A stretch of DNA of 57,985 bases from Sharpea azabuensis DSM 18934 (GTDB lineage: Bacteria; Bacillota_I; Bacilli_A; Erysipelotrichales; Coprobacillaceae). The translations under genes were made by a program, and so were the position numbers. The notes below the pieces were generated by a model, which saw only the letters and a list, made by a program, of their open reading frames with translations, was not told where the DNA came from and did not search any database. Location: the NCBI RefSeq assembly GCF_000702165.1, contig NZ_JNKU01000011.1, positions 1 through 57,985 on the forward strand, given 5' to 3'. Below are positions 43,781 to 52,245 of the stretch, piece after piece; the stretch's first letter is position 1; every line of letters begins with the position of its first letter.

Positions 43781-45067
43781 TTGGACTCGAGTCAAATATC
43801 AATGTTAGTGCTTTTCATTATTTTAATAGGCTTATCTGCATTCTATTCATCTGCTGAGACGGCTTTTATGTCTGTCAGCAAGATTAGAATCAAAACAAGA
43901 GCAGAAGATGACAGTGATCCTAAACAGGCACGTGCTCAGATTGTGGATGAGCTCTTACAAGATTCTGATAAGCTTTTAAGCACGATTCTTGTTGGTAACA
44001 ATATTGTCAATACAGCAGCTTCAGCTTTGACAACATCATTTGTGATTAGCTTCTTAGGTAATCAGGGAATCGGTGTGGCTATTGCGACAGGTGTTGTAAC
44101 ATTAGTTATTCTTGTTTTTGGGGAAATTACACCGAAAACAATGGCAAGCAATTCGGCTGAGTCCATTTCTCTTGCAACATGTAAGATTTTACGTGCGAAT
44201 CGCCTATTATTTACACCTGTTGTAGTCCTTCTTACAGCTATATCAAGAGGGATTATCAAGCTCTTAGGTGATCAAAAAGATCAAGGACCAACAATGACTG
44301 AAGATGATTTAAAAACAATTGTGAATGTCAGCCATGAAGAAGGTGTTCTTGAGGATGAAGAAAAAGAAATGTTGCATAATGTCTTTGAATTTGGTGATAC
44401 AGAAATCAGAGAAATCATGACACCACGTATAAAAGTAACATTTGTTGAAGATGATGTGACTTATGATGAATTAATGAACGTCCTTAGAATAAACCAGTTT
44501 TCACGTATTCCTGTTCATTCTGATGATTTGGATAGATTTATTGGTGTCCTGAACGTTAAGGATTTATTGATGGCTTTAGGTGTTGATCGTGAGAACTTTA
44601 GAATTAAAAGCTATATGCGTCAGCCTTTCTTTGTTTATGAGTTTAATCCTATTAATGATGTCTTTGCTAAAATGCGTAAAGAACATGTCTCACTCGCTAT
44701 TGTTCTTGATGAATATGGCATTATGAGCGGTATTGTCTCAATGGAGGATATTGTTGAGGAAATCGTTGGGGAAATTGATGATGAATATGATGAGGATTCA
44801 TCAAAGGTTATTCATGAAATTGGTGATCATAAGTATATACTGGATGGTTCGGTAGACATAGATGAAGTCAATGAAACATGTGGGACAAACTTTGTGACAG
44901 AAGACTTTGAATCGATTGGTGGCTTAGTGCTCGGTGAAGTCAATGGAACACCTCAGGCTGGAGAAAAGGTTACCATTGATCATTGTGAATTCACAATACG
45001 TAAAGTAGCCAATAACCGTATTACAGAGTTAGTATTAGAAATTCAGCAAGAGAAGGACGAAGAATAG
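43781..45067 (+). CDS. CNNM/CorC-HlyC-type membrane protein with CBS pair
   Basis: 428 residues. A DUF21/CNNM membrane domain (about 1-190) opens with LSAFYSSAETAFMSVSKIR, two CBS domains follow (about 205-325) with EIMTPRIKV and DEYGIMSGIVSMEDIVEEIVGEI, and a CorC_HlyC domain (about 345-425) ends the chain. Family members are linked to Mg2+ or cobalt export; the older name hemolysin is misleading. Start is TTG: the family N-terminus begins exactly here and AAAGGAGAT lies 12 bases upstream, slightly far. Confidence 0.92.
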   Translation: MDSSQISMLVLFIILIGLSAFYSSAETAFMSVSKIRIKTRAEDDSDPKQARAQIVDELLQDSDKLLSTILVGNNIVNTAASALTTSFVISFLGNQGIGVAIATGVVTLVILVFGEITPKTMASNSAESISLATCKILRANRLLFTPVVVLLTAISRGIIKLLGDQKDQGPTMTEDDLKTIVNVSHEEGVLEDEEKEMLHNVFEFGDTEIREIMTPRIKVTFVEDDVTYDELMNVLRINQFSRIPVHSDDLDRFIGVLNVKDLLMALGVDRENFRIKSYMRQPFFVYEFNPINDVFAKMRKEHVSLAIVLDEYGIMSGIVSMEDIVEEIVGEIDDEYDEDSSKVIHEIGDHKYILDGSVDIDEVNETCGTNFVTEDFESIGGLVLGEVNGTPQAGEKVTIDHCEFTIRKVANNRITELVLEIQQEKDEE

Positions 45068-45083
45068 TTCTTCTTTTGTTTTT
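45059..45083 (+). terminator. Weak terminator after the CNNM gene
   Basis: GAAGAA, TAG, TTCTTC then TTTTGTTTTT; A/T-rich stem, moderate strength. Confidence 0.55.
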
Positions 45084-45154
45084 CATAAAATATTTCTTTA
45101 TGATGAAAAAATGTGGTATAGTCATGAAGGAAAAGAACGTTATAGGAGGAAGTT

Positions 45155-46465
45155 ATGCGTATCGAAAGAGTGACAATAAAAGGATTAGGTATTAATGGAG
45201 AAGGTATCTGCTATATCAGAAAGAAGATCTGTTTCGTCAATCAGGGGCTTGTAGGTGATGAGGTGGATATACAGATTGACAAGGAAGAAAGACGTTATAT
45301 GCTTGGTCATATTGTCAAATTCTATAAGAAGTCATCTCAGCGCATTCCTTCACCTTGCCGTGAATCTCGAAACTGCCAGGGCTGTGCCTTTATGCATATG
45401 CGCTATAATGATCAATTAAATTATAAGCGAGAGATGATTAAAGAATCGCTTATGAAATATACGGATATTGATCTTGATACAATCAATCTAAAGCCTGTCA
45501 TTGAGTCAAGTGAACCAACTGGCTATCGCCATGAAATTGGATTCCCAATTGGCTATTATAAGGGCAAGCTTGCCATTGGGGTTTATCAGCGTGGTAATCG
45601 CTATTTTACATTTATGAATCATTGCTTCTTACAGACAGATATCATCAACAACACCTTAGTTGCAATAGAAGATATTTTAAATAAATATAACTGTCATGAT
45701 TACAATGACCGTATGCAAAGAGGTCTACGTTTTATCATGGTTAAGCAAGTAGAAGACTCATTATCAATTGTCTTTATAACAGGTACGGATGGTATTAAGC
45801 AGCTTGTAACGGATGAGATTGAGAAACTCCCATATGTATCAAGTGTCTATTATAGTATCAATACAGCAAAATATCAGGAATTTGAAGAAAAAGGCTATAA
45901 GCGTATTTATGGCGAGCATTTACAGACATATCATTTTAAAGAACATGAATACAGCTTATCAATCAAGAGTGATATATTAGAAAACCCTGTCATGGACTTA
46001 AAGCTTTTGGAAGTTCTCAAGCGCTTGATAAAAAAAGAGGATTTATTGCTTTCATTATATGCGGGTAATGGCATTATTGAGTCTGAACTTGATAATGATA
46101 CCATCGCTCTTGAGGTTGAGAGCTGGCATGTAGAAGATGCCAATAGAAATGCCCTTCAGAATGGCATGATGAATAAGATGTTTGCGAAGGGGGATGTTGT
46201 TGAAGAATTCACTTATCAAAGCAAGAAGAATGACTTTGACACATTGCTCATTCATTTAAATAAAGAAGTTCTTGATGAAGATTTACAAGAATCCATCATC
46301 AAATCACTTATTCCTTCAATTATCTTTATTAGTGACAATGTTGCTTCTGCCGCTAAAACAATAACAGCATTATCAAAGCGCTATAAGCTTGATGAATATG
46401 TAGCTCTTGATAGTGAACCTTATACAGCAAGAGTAAGATCTGTTGTAAAACTTGTCAGAAAGTAG
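45155..46465 (+). CDS. RlmD/RumA-like protein, catalytically degenerate
   Basis: 436 residues with the architecture of class RumA uracil-C5 RNA methyltransferases: N-terminal TRAM domain (about 1-60) and the [4Fe-4S] cysteines C68, C74, C77 and C157. The methyltransferase half is eroded. The AdoMet motif DLYCGTGT is LYAGNGI (301-307), DPPRxG is replaced by IHLNK (366-370), and the catalytic SCNP is SDNV (393-396), so the nucleophilic cysteine is aspartate. The HxE general-base motif is also missing. RNA binding without methylation is the likely residual role (inference). Good AGGAGG ribosome site; no frameshift. Confidence 0.85.
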   Translation: MRIERVTIKGLGINGEGICYIRKKICFVNQGLVGDEVDIQIDKEERRYMLGHIVKFYKKSSQRIPSPCRESRNCQGCAFMHMRYNDQLNYKREMIKESLMKYTDIDLDTINLKPVIESSEPTGYRHEIGFPIGYYKGKLAIGVYQRGNRYFTFMNHCFLQTDIINNTLVAIEDILNKYNCHDYNDRMQRGLRFIMVKQVEDSLSIVFITGTDGIKQLVTDEIEKLPYVSSVYYSINTAKYQEFEEKGYKRIYGEHLQTYHFKEHEYSLSIKSDILENPVMDLKLLEVLKRLIKKEDLLLSLYAGNGIIESELDNDTIALEVESWHVEDANRNALQNGMMNKMFAKGDVVEEFTYQSKKNDFDTLLIHLNKEVLDEDLQESIIKSLIPSIIFISDNVASAAKTITALSKRYKLDEYVALDSEPYTARVRSVVKLVRK

Positions 46466-46466
46466 T

Positions 46467-46492
46467 ACCGGTAGCGTAAGCTATCGGTTTTT
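46467..46492 (+). terminator. Terminator after the RlmD-like gene
   Basis: ACCGGTAGC, GTAA, GCTATCGGT and a T-run; strong stem with one G-T pair. Confidence 0.83.
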
Positions 46493-46507
46493 GTTGGGAG
46501 GGATTTT

Positions 46508-47443
46508 ATGACGAATGTATTAATAGTGATTGGCTTTGCGATTGTGATTGTATTATTAATTATGAATCTCATGAAAAAAGATCACACCCGAGAACTCTCA
46601 AGAATCGAAAAGGGGATTGAAGACAATACCCGTACTTTACTTGAAGATAAAGCCAATAAAGAAGCTTATGAAAAAAGTTTTGCAATGATTTTGTCGGAAA
46701 CAATGAAAACCAGGGAATATCTTGGTGTTTCTGATGCTAAACTTAGTCGTATTGCAACGAGCGTTAATGCAATGAATAATATTATGGTTAATAATAAAAA
46801 GCGTGGGAATTTTGGTGAATATACGCTTTATCATTTATTATCCATCTATTTAGGTGAAAGTGATGCAATCTATGAAACACAATTTCGCTTTAACAATGGT
46901 AAAATTGCTGATGCAGTGCTGCATATTCCAGGTAGCGACAGAGTGCTTGCAATTGATAGCAAGTTTCCGGTTGAAAACTATGCCCGTCTAGATGATGCAC
47001 AAAATCATGATGCTAAAGGGGCATTTCGTAGAGATGTAAAGAAGCATATACATGATATTGCTTCAAAATACATTGGGGAAGAGACGCTAGAAGAAGCCAT
47101 TATGTTTATTCCTAGTGAAGCTATCTACCTCTATATTTGTCAGGAAGAGAGTTCTCTTATCGATGAAGCCTATAAAGCACATGTACTGATAACCTCACCT
47201 TCTACTTTGATGGGAGTCGCTTTTACATTAATCAATATTACAAAGGATTTCAAACGTTCACAAAATCTTCAACGTGTTGAAAAAGAAATTGTTGCTTTAA
47301 AAGAAAATAGCGATCGAATGCGTGATCGCTATGAGCGAGTTGAAAATACGTTGCAGACATTATTAAAACAGTATCGTGAATTAGGTATTTCGGTGCATAA
47401 GATTGATGAACGTATTGGTCAGATTTATGATGGAGAAGATTAG
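46508..47443 (+). CDS. rmuC: RmuC-family DNA recombination protein
   Basis: 311 residues, shorter than the 400-500 of typical RmuC because the N-terminal coiled coil is brief. An N-terminal membrane helix (about 4-20) precedes a helical stretch and the RmuC core with KKRGNFGEYTLYHLL, LAIDSKFPVENYARL and FIPSEAIYLYI. RmuC limits inversions at short inverted repeats and has a PD-(D/E)XK-like nuclease fold. It ends at a terminator. Confidence 0.93.
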   Translation: MTNVLIVIGFAIVIVLLIMNLMKKDHTRELSRIEKGIEDNTRTLLEDKANKEAYEKSFAMILSETMKTREYLGVSDAKLSRIATSVNAMNNIMVNNKKRGNFGEYTLYHLLSIYLGESDAIYETQFRFNNGKIADAVLHIPGSDRVLAIDSKFPVENYARLDDAQNHDAKGAFRRDVKKHIHDIASKYIGEETLEEAIMFIPSEAIYLYICQEESSLIDEAYKAHVLITSPSTLMGVAFTLINITKDFKRSQNLQRVEKEIVALKENSDRMRDRYERVENTLQTLLKQYRELGISVHKIDERIGQIYDGED

Positions 47444-47455
47444 CTTCTCCTTTTT
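47432..47455 (+). terminator. Terminator of rmuC
   Basis: GGAGAAG, ATTAG, CTTCTCC and five Ts; overlaps the last codons. Confidence 0.85.
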
Positions 47456-47486
47456 CATTGTGAAAAATATATCTTTATGAAAACCC

Positions 47487-47514
47487 TTACAATTAACAAT
47501 TTCAATGCTATAAT
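47487..47514 (+). promoter_or_regulatory. Promoter of the rnf operon
   Basis: TTACAA at 47487 and TATAAT at 47509, spacer 16; AGGAGGGGG ribosome site of rnfC follows. Confidence 0.68.
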
Positions 47515-47543
47515 AATATTTGTAGTGTAAAGGAGGGGGTTGT

Positions 47544-48848
47544 ATGGGATTGTTTACCGGCAAGGGACGAGCACATCTTGCAGGCCATAAAGACTTGACT
47601 ATGCATGGTGAAATTGCCCAATGTCCTGTTGGTGATACGATTGCCATTCCATTAGTAAATGGAACTGCGACCGATTTTGAAGTACTTGTAAAAGAAGGAG
47701 ATCATGTAAAGATTGGCAGCCTTTTAGCTGTACGCAAGAGCATGTATGTTCCACTCTATGCATCTGTTTCAGGTGTTGTCAAAGGGGTGGAGAAACGCAT
47801 GCACGCAACTAAGCGTCAGCAGAACCATATCATCATAGCTAATGATCATCTAGATGAGAAAATAAAAGTTATTGATATCAAAGATCCAGATCACATGACA
47901 CAAGAAAATATTGTTGATGCAATCAAGCAGCTTGGTATTGTCGGTATGGGTGGTTCTGGGTTTCCAACCTATAAGAAATATGAAGGGGTCAAAGATGTTG
48001 ATACCATTATTATTAATGGTGTTGAATGCGAACCTTATATTACTAGTGATTACCATGAAATGATGCTTCAAACAAAAGCTTTATTTGATGGTGCTGAATT
48101 TTTTAGAAAAGCAGCTAGTGCTAAGTGTGCAATTATTGCGATTAAGGTTGGCAAACCAGAATTGTATGCTCGATTGCAAGCAATGGCGAAAAGTTATGAA
48201 CATATTTCAGTTACACAAGTACCTGATGTCTATCCGATGGGATGGGAACGCCTGTTGATTGAAACAGTTACAAAACGTACTTATGACCGCTTACCAAGTG
48301 AAGCCCATGTCATTGTTGATAATGCCGCCAGTGCAATCAGCTTGAGTAATGGTATTCGTAGTGGTATGCCAGTGATTGAGCGACTTGTTACAGTAAGTGG
48401 TAACGGTATTAAATATCCAACAAATATTAGAGTAAGAGTTGGAACACCAGTTCATGAGATTATTGAAGCTATTGGTGGCTATATTGCCGATGGTGAGGGT
48501 TATGTGCTTGCTGGTGGACCGATGATGGGGCGTTCAATTACCAATGATCAGTTCGTTATTTCTGAATATATGAATGCGATTACGGTTCTTAAAAAGCAGG
48601 AAGAACATACTTTTGCATGCTTAAAATGTGGTGAGTGCACTTTGCATTGTCCAATGCATCTCCAGCCTGTGCGTATAATGCAGGCAGAAAAGGCAAATGA
48701 TAGTGATTTATTAGGAAAACTTGATGTCATGCGCTGTGTTGAGTGTGGCATGTGTTCTTATATCTGCCCAAGCAAAATCGAAGTCACAGACTTTGTTGCT
48801 AAAGGGAAACGTCGTTATGGTCTGACATTAAGGAGGAAAAAAGCATGA
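47544..48848 (+). CDS. rnfC: Rnf complex subunit C
   Basis: 434 residues. The NADH/flavin-binding core has GMGGSGFPTYKKY and GVECEPYITSD. Near the C-terminus are two [4Fe-4S] motifs, with cysteines at about 359, 362, 365, 369 and 398, 401, 404, 408. RnfC accepts or donates electrons at NAD(H) on the cytoplasmic side of the ferredoxin:NAD+ oxidoreductase. There is no long C-terminal alanine-rich extension as in proteobacteria. The ATG of rnfD overlaps its stop codon. Confidence 0.95.
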   Translation: MGLFTGKGRAHLAGHKDLTMHGEIAQCPVGDTIAIPLVNGTATDFEVLVKEGDHVKIGSLLAVRKSMYVPLYASVSGVVKGVEKRMHATKRQQNHIIIANDHLDEKIKVIDIKDPDHMTQENIVDAIKQLGIVGMGGSGFPTYKKYEGVKDVDTIIINGVECEPYITSDYHEMMLQTKALFDGAEFFRKAASAKCAIIAIKVGKPELYARLQAMAKSYEHISVTQVPDVYPMGWERLLIETVTKRTYDRLPSEAHVIVDNAASAISLSNGIRSGMPVIERLVTVSGNGIKYPTNIRVRVGTPVHEIIEAIGGYIADGEGYVLAGGPMMGRSITNDQFVISEYMNAITVLKKQEEHTFACLKCGECTLHCPMHLQPVRIMQAEKANDSDLLGKLDVMRCVECGMCSYICPSKIEVTDFVAKGKRRYGLTLRRKKA

Positions 48849-49948
48849 TTATTAAAATGAAACGAACAACACCTGCCTATCGTCAGCCACAATCTACGAC
48901 TACAATCATGCGTGATTTGCTGATTGCAGAAGTAACACTTGCGATTGCTTCTATTCTTATGCAGGTTTATCGTCATAATATTAACTATGGCCTCAAAGCA
49001 TTTGGAATGTACATTATGGCCATCTTGACAGCTCTTATAACAGAAGGCGTCTGGGCATGGATTCATCAAAAGCCTATGAAAAGCATTATCACTGATTCTT
49101 TCTGCCTTAATACGCCCATCATTTTTACCCTTACCTTACCAATTGGGACACCATATTATGTGGTTGTGATCGGGGCTTTTATTGCTACATTCTTTGGTAA
49201 GCTTGTCTATGGGGGATTTGGCCAGAACATCTTTAATCCGGCTCTTGTCGGACGTGTTGTCGTACATCTTTCATTTGCTTCAAAGCTGACAAATAGTCTT
49301 TCTCTTATTGATGCTTCAACATCACCAACACCAGCAACTGCGCTTGCTAAAACGAATTGGTTTGGCACATCAGCATTCCCTTATTCACTTAAGGATTTAC
49401 TACTTGGCATGCATGATGGGGCATTGGGTGAGGGCTTAATCATCCTTTTGGTTATTATTGGTGTCATATTAGCACTGCGCCATGTCTATGATCCACGTAT
49501 TACTCTTGGCTATCTTGGCAGTGTTGCTTTATTTGCCTTGGTAAGTGGGCTTGTATTAGGCATTAATCCATTTGTGAATTGTGCACGTCATCTTATGCTT
49601 GGTGGTCTGATGATCGGGGCAATCTTGATGGCGACCGATCCTGTTACTTCCCCAAGTTCACCACTTGGCAAAATCATTTATGGTATTTCTTTAGGCTTCT
49701 TAACTTTGCTTATTCGCTTGAAAGCCAATTATCCTGAAGGTGTTCTTTTTTCAATCTTGATTATGAATATGCTGACACCTTGGATTGATTCACTTATCCT
49801 TGGTAGAACAAGTGAACATCATTCAAAACAAATCGCAATCATTCTTATTATGTTATGTATTGGCATGGGGACTATTGGTGGCATCAGCACTACCCTTCAG
49901 CCACAAAAACAAAGTGAAGTAGGTGAGTTCTATGAAGCTCATTGTTAA
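48845..49948 (+). CDS. rnfD: Rnf complex subunit D
   Basis: 367 residues with about ten membrane helices. The covalent FMN site is probably the threonine in TPATALA (about residue 160), corresponding to the SGAT-like motif of RnfD/NqrB. Together with RnfA, E and G it forms the ion-pumping membrane sector. It overlaps rnfC by 4 bases and rnfG by 17. Confidence 0.94.
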   Translation: MIIKMKRTTPAYRQPQSTTTIMRDLLIAEVTLAIASILMQVYRHNINYGLKAFGMYIMAILTALITEGVWAWIHQKPMKSIITDSFCLNTPIIFTLTLPIGTPYYVVVIGAFIATFFGKLVYGGFGQNIFNPALVGRVVVHLSFASKLTNSLSLIDASTSPTPATALAKTNWFGTSAFPYSLKDLLLGMHDGALGEGLIILLVIIGVILALRHVYDPRITLGYLGSVALFALVSGLVLGINPFVNCARHLMLGGLMIGAILMATDPVTSPSSPLGKIIYGISLGFLTLLIRLKANYPEGVLFSILIMNMLTPWIDSLILGRTSEHHSKQIAIILIMLCIGMGTIGGISTTLQPQKQSEVGEFYEAHC

Positions 49949-50453
49949 ACTGACAATCTTTCTTGCCTTAGTTGCTGGCTTATCAGCTGGGGCTATGAGT
50001 TATGTCTTTAATCTTACAAATCCAATCATTACAAATGCCCAAAAAGAAGCTGAAACAAAGCAGCTCAATGCAATTTATAAAGAAAGTACATTCAAATCTA
50101 TATCATTCAATCATAAAACTTATAATCTCATTGAAAATATCTATGAAGCTAAAAAAGGTGAGCAGCTAGAAGGATATGTCTATAAGATTTCTACACCTGG
50201 ATATGGTGGCAATATTGTTTATCTTGTTGCACTTGATCAAAGTGGGAAGTATTTAGGCTATTCACCTATTGATGTTACAACGGAAACAAGTGGCTTTGGC
50301 AGCCGTGTTGGTACGAAGGAAATGGCTGATCACATCGATAAGAAAAAGATTGGTGCTGGGATTGATACACTTTCTGGAGCAACGATCTCTTCTAAAGCAG
50401 TCGTCAAGGGCATCAATCAGGCCACAGCTCATTATCAAAAGAATTATCAGTAA
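49932..50453 (+). CDS. rnfG: Rnf complex subunit G
   Basis: About 173 residues. One N-terminal membrane helix is followed by an outside FMN-binding domain; the covalent flavin threonine is in LSGATISSKAVV. ATG 49932 is preceded by AGTAGGTGAG; the frame opens at a GTG at 49923 that overlaps the ribosome site. Transfers electrons outside the membrane between RnfD and the other redox centres. Confidence 0.94.
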   Translation: MKLIVKLTIFLALVAGLSAGAMSYVFNLTNPIITNAQKEAETKQLNAIYKESTFKSISFNHKTYNLIENIYEAKKGEQLEGYVYKISTPGYGGNIVYLVALDQSGKYLGYSPIDVTTETSGFGSRVGTKEMADHIDKKKIGAGIDTLSGATISSKAVVKGINQATAHYQKNYQ

Positions 50454-50464
50454 GGAGGGAGAAC

Positions 50465-51133
50465 ATGAAAAAGCTTAAAATATTAACTAATGGCATTTGT
50501 AAAGAAAATCCTATCTTTGTCATGATGCTAGGAATGTGTTCTTCTCTTGCCATATCAACCTCATTAACTAATGCGATTGGAATGGGAATGGCAGTAACAG
50601 CTGTATTAGTTGCCAGCAATTTCATTATTTCATTATTGCGTAAAATCATCCCTGATGAGATCCGTATACCTGTCTTTATCATTATTATTGCCACGCTTGT
50701 AAAATGCGTGCAGCTCTTAATGAATGCCTATACACCTTCACTTTATACAAGTCTTGGTGTCTTTATCCCTTTGATTGTTGTCAATTGTATTATTCTTGGT
50801 CGTGCAGAAAGCTTTGCGAGTAAGAATAAGCCACTTGATTCAGTTCTTGATGGACTAGGCATGGGGATTGGCTATACGTTAGCAGTATTCATTATTGCTT
50901 TCTTTAGACAAATTATTGGTACGGGTGGCTTGTCCTTCTATAATCCGTTTAATAGTACACAGGTTTTCTTTGATCTCCATTTGTTTGATGAATATGCTAT
51001 ATCTTTATTTAAGTTGCCTGCAGGAGCTTTCTTAACACTTGGCTGTATTCTTGCTTTTATTAATAATCGCAAGATGAAAAAGGCCCTGAAAGTTGATCAG
51101 CAACTTGATAAGAAGGGAAGTGTGAAAAAATGA
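50465..51133 (+). CDS. rnfE: Rnf complex subunit E
   Basis: 222 residues, six hydrophobic helices, RnfA/RnfE/NqrDE family. Motifs GMCSSLAIST, VPLIVVNCIILGRAESFA-like block and GTGGLSFYN are visible. With RnfA it forms the inverted pair that holds the intramembrane iron-sulfur centre. Overlaps rnfA by 4 bases; AAGGAGG ribosome site. Confidence 0.94.
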   Translation: MKKLKILTNGICKENPIFVMMLGMCSSLAISTSLTNAIGMGMAVTAVLVASNFIISLLRKIIPDEIRIPVFIIIIATLVKCVQLLMNAYTPSLYTSLGVFIPLIVVNCIILGRAESFASKNKPLDSVLDGLGMGIGYTLAVFIIAFFRQIIGTGGLSFYNPFNSTQVFFDLHLFDEYAISLFKLPAGAFLTLGCILAFINNRKMKKALKVDQQLDKKGSVKK

Positions 51134-51705
51134 TGAAGCTATTTGGACTTTTTATCGCCTTGACATTTGTTAATAATGTTGTCTTATCAAAGTTCTATGC
51201 AATCTGCCCGCTCATGGGCTTATCAAAGAATCCTAAGAATGCACTGAATATGGGCATTGCTGTTATCTTTGTCATTTTCCTATCTTCAATTATTACTTGG
51301 TTGCTCTATTATTATGTTCTTGTGCCATTAAAGATTACTTATATGGACCTAATTACATTTATTCTTGTCATTGCATCATTAGTACAATTTCTTGAAATGT
51401 TCTTAAAGAAAACGAGTCCTGATATCTATAAATCAATGGGTGTCTATCTTCCTTTAATTACCACGAACTGTGCTGTATTAGGTGTAGCGTTGGATAATAT
51501 TACTGCTAACTATAATCTGATAGAAGCAGCTGTGGCAGGCATTGCTGTGCCATTAGGCTTCTTGATTGTCATTTATATCTTTGCGACGATTCGTCAGAGA
51601 CTTGAGATAGCTGATGTCCCTACATCATTCAAAGGAGCACCAATTGCTCTTATTACTGCCGGTATCATGGCTTGTGCAATTATGGGAATTGCAGGTGTTG
51701 TCTGA
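51130..51705 (+). CDS. rnfA: Rnf complex subunit A
   Basis: 191 residues, six helices, homologous to RnfE. FVNNVVLSKFYAICPLMGLSKN and ITTNCAVLGVALDN carry the membrane cysteines that bind the [2Fe-2S] centre between RnfA and RnfE. Its stop codon overlaps the ATG of the small Cys-rich protein, an unusual neighbour at the place where rnfB normally follows. Confidence 0.95.
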   Translation: MMKLFGLFIALTFVNNVVLSKFYAICPLMGLSKNPKNALNMGIAVIFVIFLSSIITWLLYYYVLVPLKITYMDLITFILVIASLVQFLEMFLKKTSPDIYKSMGVYLPLITTNCAVLGVALDNITANYNLIEAAVAGIAVPLGFLIVIYIFATIRQRLEIADVPTSFKGAPIALITAGIMACAIMGIAGVV

Positions 51706-51872
51706 TGGTATATGCAATAATCTGGTTTGCGATTCTTGTTTGTGTCTATATCGGTACATATTTATTAAATAGACATACAAAAAAGCCTGATGACTGTAAG
51801 ACGGATTTTACTGCCTGTCAGGGGTGTGCAAATATTGCTTGTGGACATTATAAAGAAGGTGAAATGAAATGA
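51705..51872 (+). CDS. Small Cys-rich membrane protein inside the rnf operon
   Basis: 55 residues: one membrane helix (about 3-21) and a cytosolic tail with C31, C38, C41, C46 and H48. The helix-plus-cysteine layout resembles the FeoB-associated Cys-rich membrane protein family (PF12669-like), a loose comparison. The ATG overlaps the rnfA stop (TGATG) and its own stop overlaps the rnfB start (ATGA), so it is translated as part of the operon. The cysteine set could bind an iron-sulfur cluster; perhaps it makes up for part of the missing RnfB domain (inference). Confidence 0.75.
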   Translation: MVYAIIWFAILVCVYIGTYLLNRHTKKPDDCKTDFTACQGCANIACGHYKEGEMK

Positions 51873-52174
51873 ATGCAGTGATTGCTTTAATGATCATAGG
51901 TGGCGTACTAGGCATGATGCTTGGCATTGCCCATAAATATCTTAAGGTTGAAGTTGATCAGCGAATTGATGTTGTAACTGATAAATTGCCTGGTGTCAAC
52001 TGTGGTGGATGTGGTTATCCTGGATGTCATGGATTGGCTGAAGCGCTCGTAGAAGGGGAGGTGCAAACACCTAATAAATGTGTGGTAGCATCTTCGATTG
52101 CTAAGAAAGAGATTGCTGACTACTTAAATACAACACCGGGTCCTGATGGCAAATGCCTTCAAATTAAATGTTAG
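51869..52174 (+). CDS. rnfB: Short RnfB lacking the ferredoxin domain
   Basis: 101 residues; RnfB usually has 180 to over 300. The N-terminal membrane helix (about 3-22) and the first cluster domain are intact with C45, C48, C53 and C71 in NCGGCGYPGCHGLAEALVEG...C. The ferredoxin-like domain with two further [4Fe-4S] clusters that should follow is absent. Two extra cysteines (C96, C101) end the chain. The stop is followed 5 bases later by a terminator, and there is no downstream frame carrying the lost part. Confidence 0.88.
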   Translation: MNAVIALMIIGGVLGMMLGIAHKYLKVEVDQRIDVVTDKLPGVNCGGCGYPGCHGLAEALVEGEVQTPNKCVVASSIAKKEIADYLNTTPGPDGKCLQIKC

Positions 52175-52179
52175 TAGAA

Positions 52180-52207
52180 AAGAGGATGTCAAAACATCCT
52201 CTTTTAA
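52180..52207 (+). terminator. Terminator of the rnf operon
   Basis: AAGAGGATGT, CAAA, ACATCCTCTT and a short T-run. Confidence 0.85.
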
Positions 52208-52209
52208 AA

Positions 52210-52240
52210 TAGAAAAAAGGATTTGGTTACCCAAATCCTT
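52210..52240 (-). terminator. Terminator of the cell-wall hydrolase gene (minus)
   Basis: On the minus strand AAGGATTTGG, GTAA, CCAAATCCTT, then TTTT; faces the rnf terminator. Confidence 0.83.
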
Positions 52241-52245
52241 AAGAA

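Noticed and set aside
51672-51704. Upstream extension of the small Cys-rich protein into rnfA (MCNYGNCRCCL...)
   Set aside because: The extra cysteines come from reading rnfA out of frame; the ATG coupled to the rnfA stop at 51705 is the natural start.
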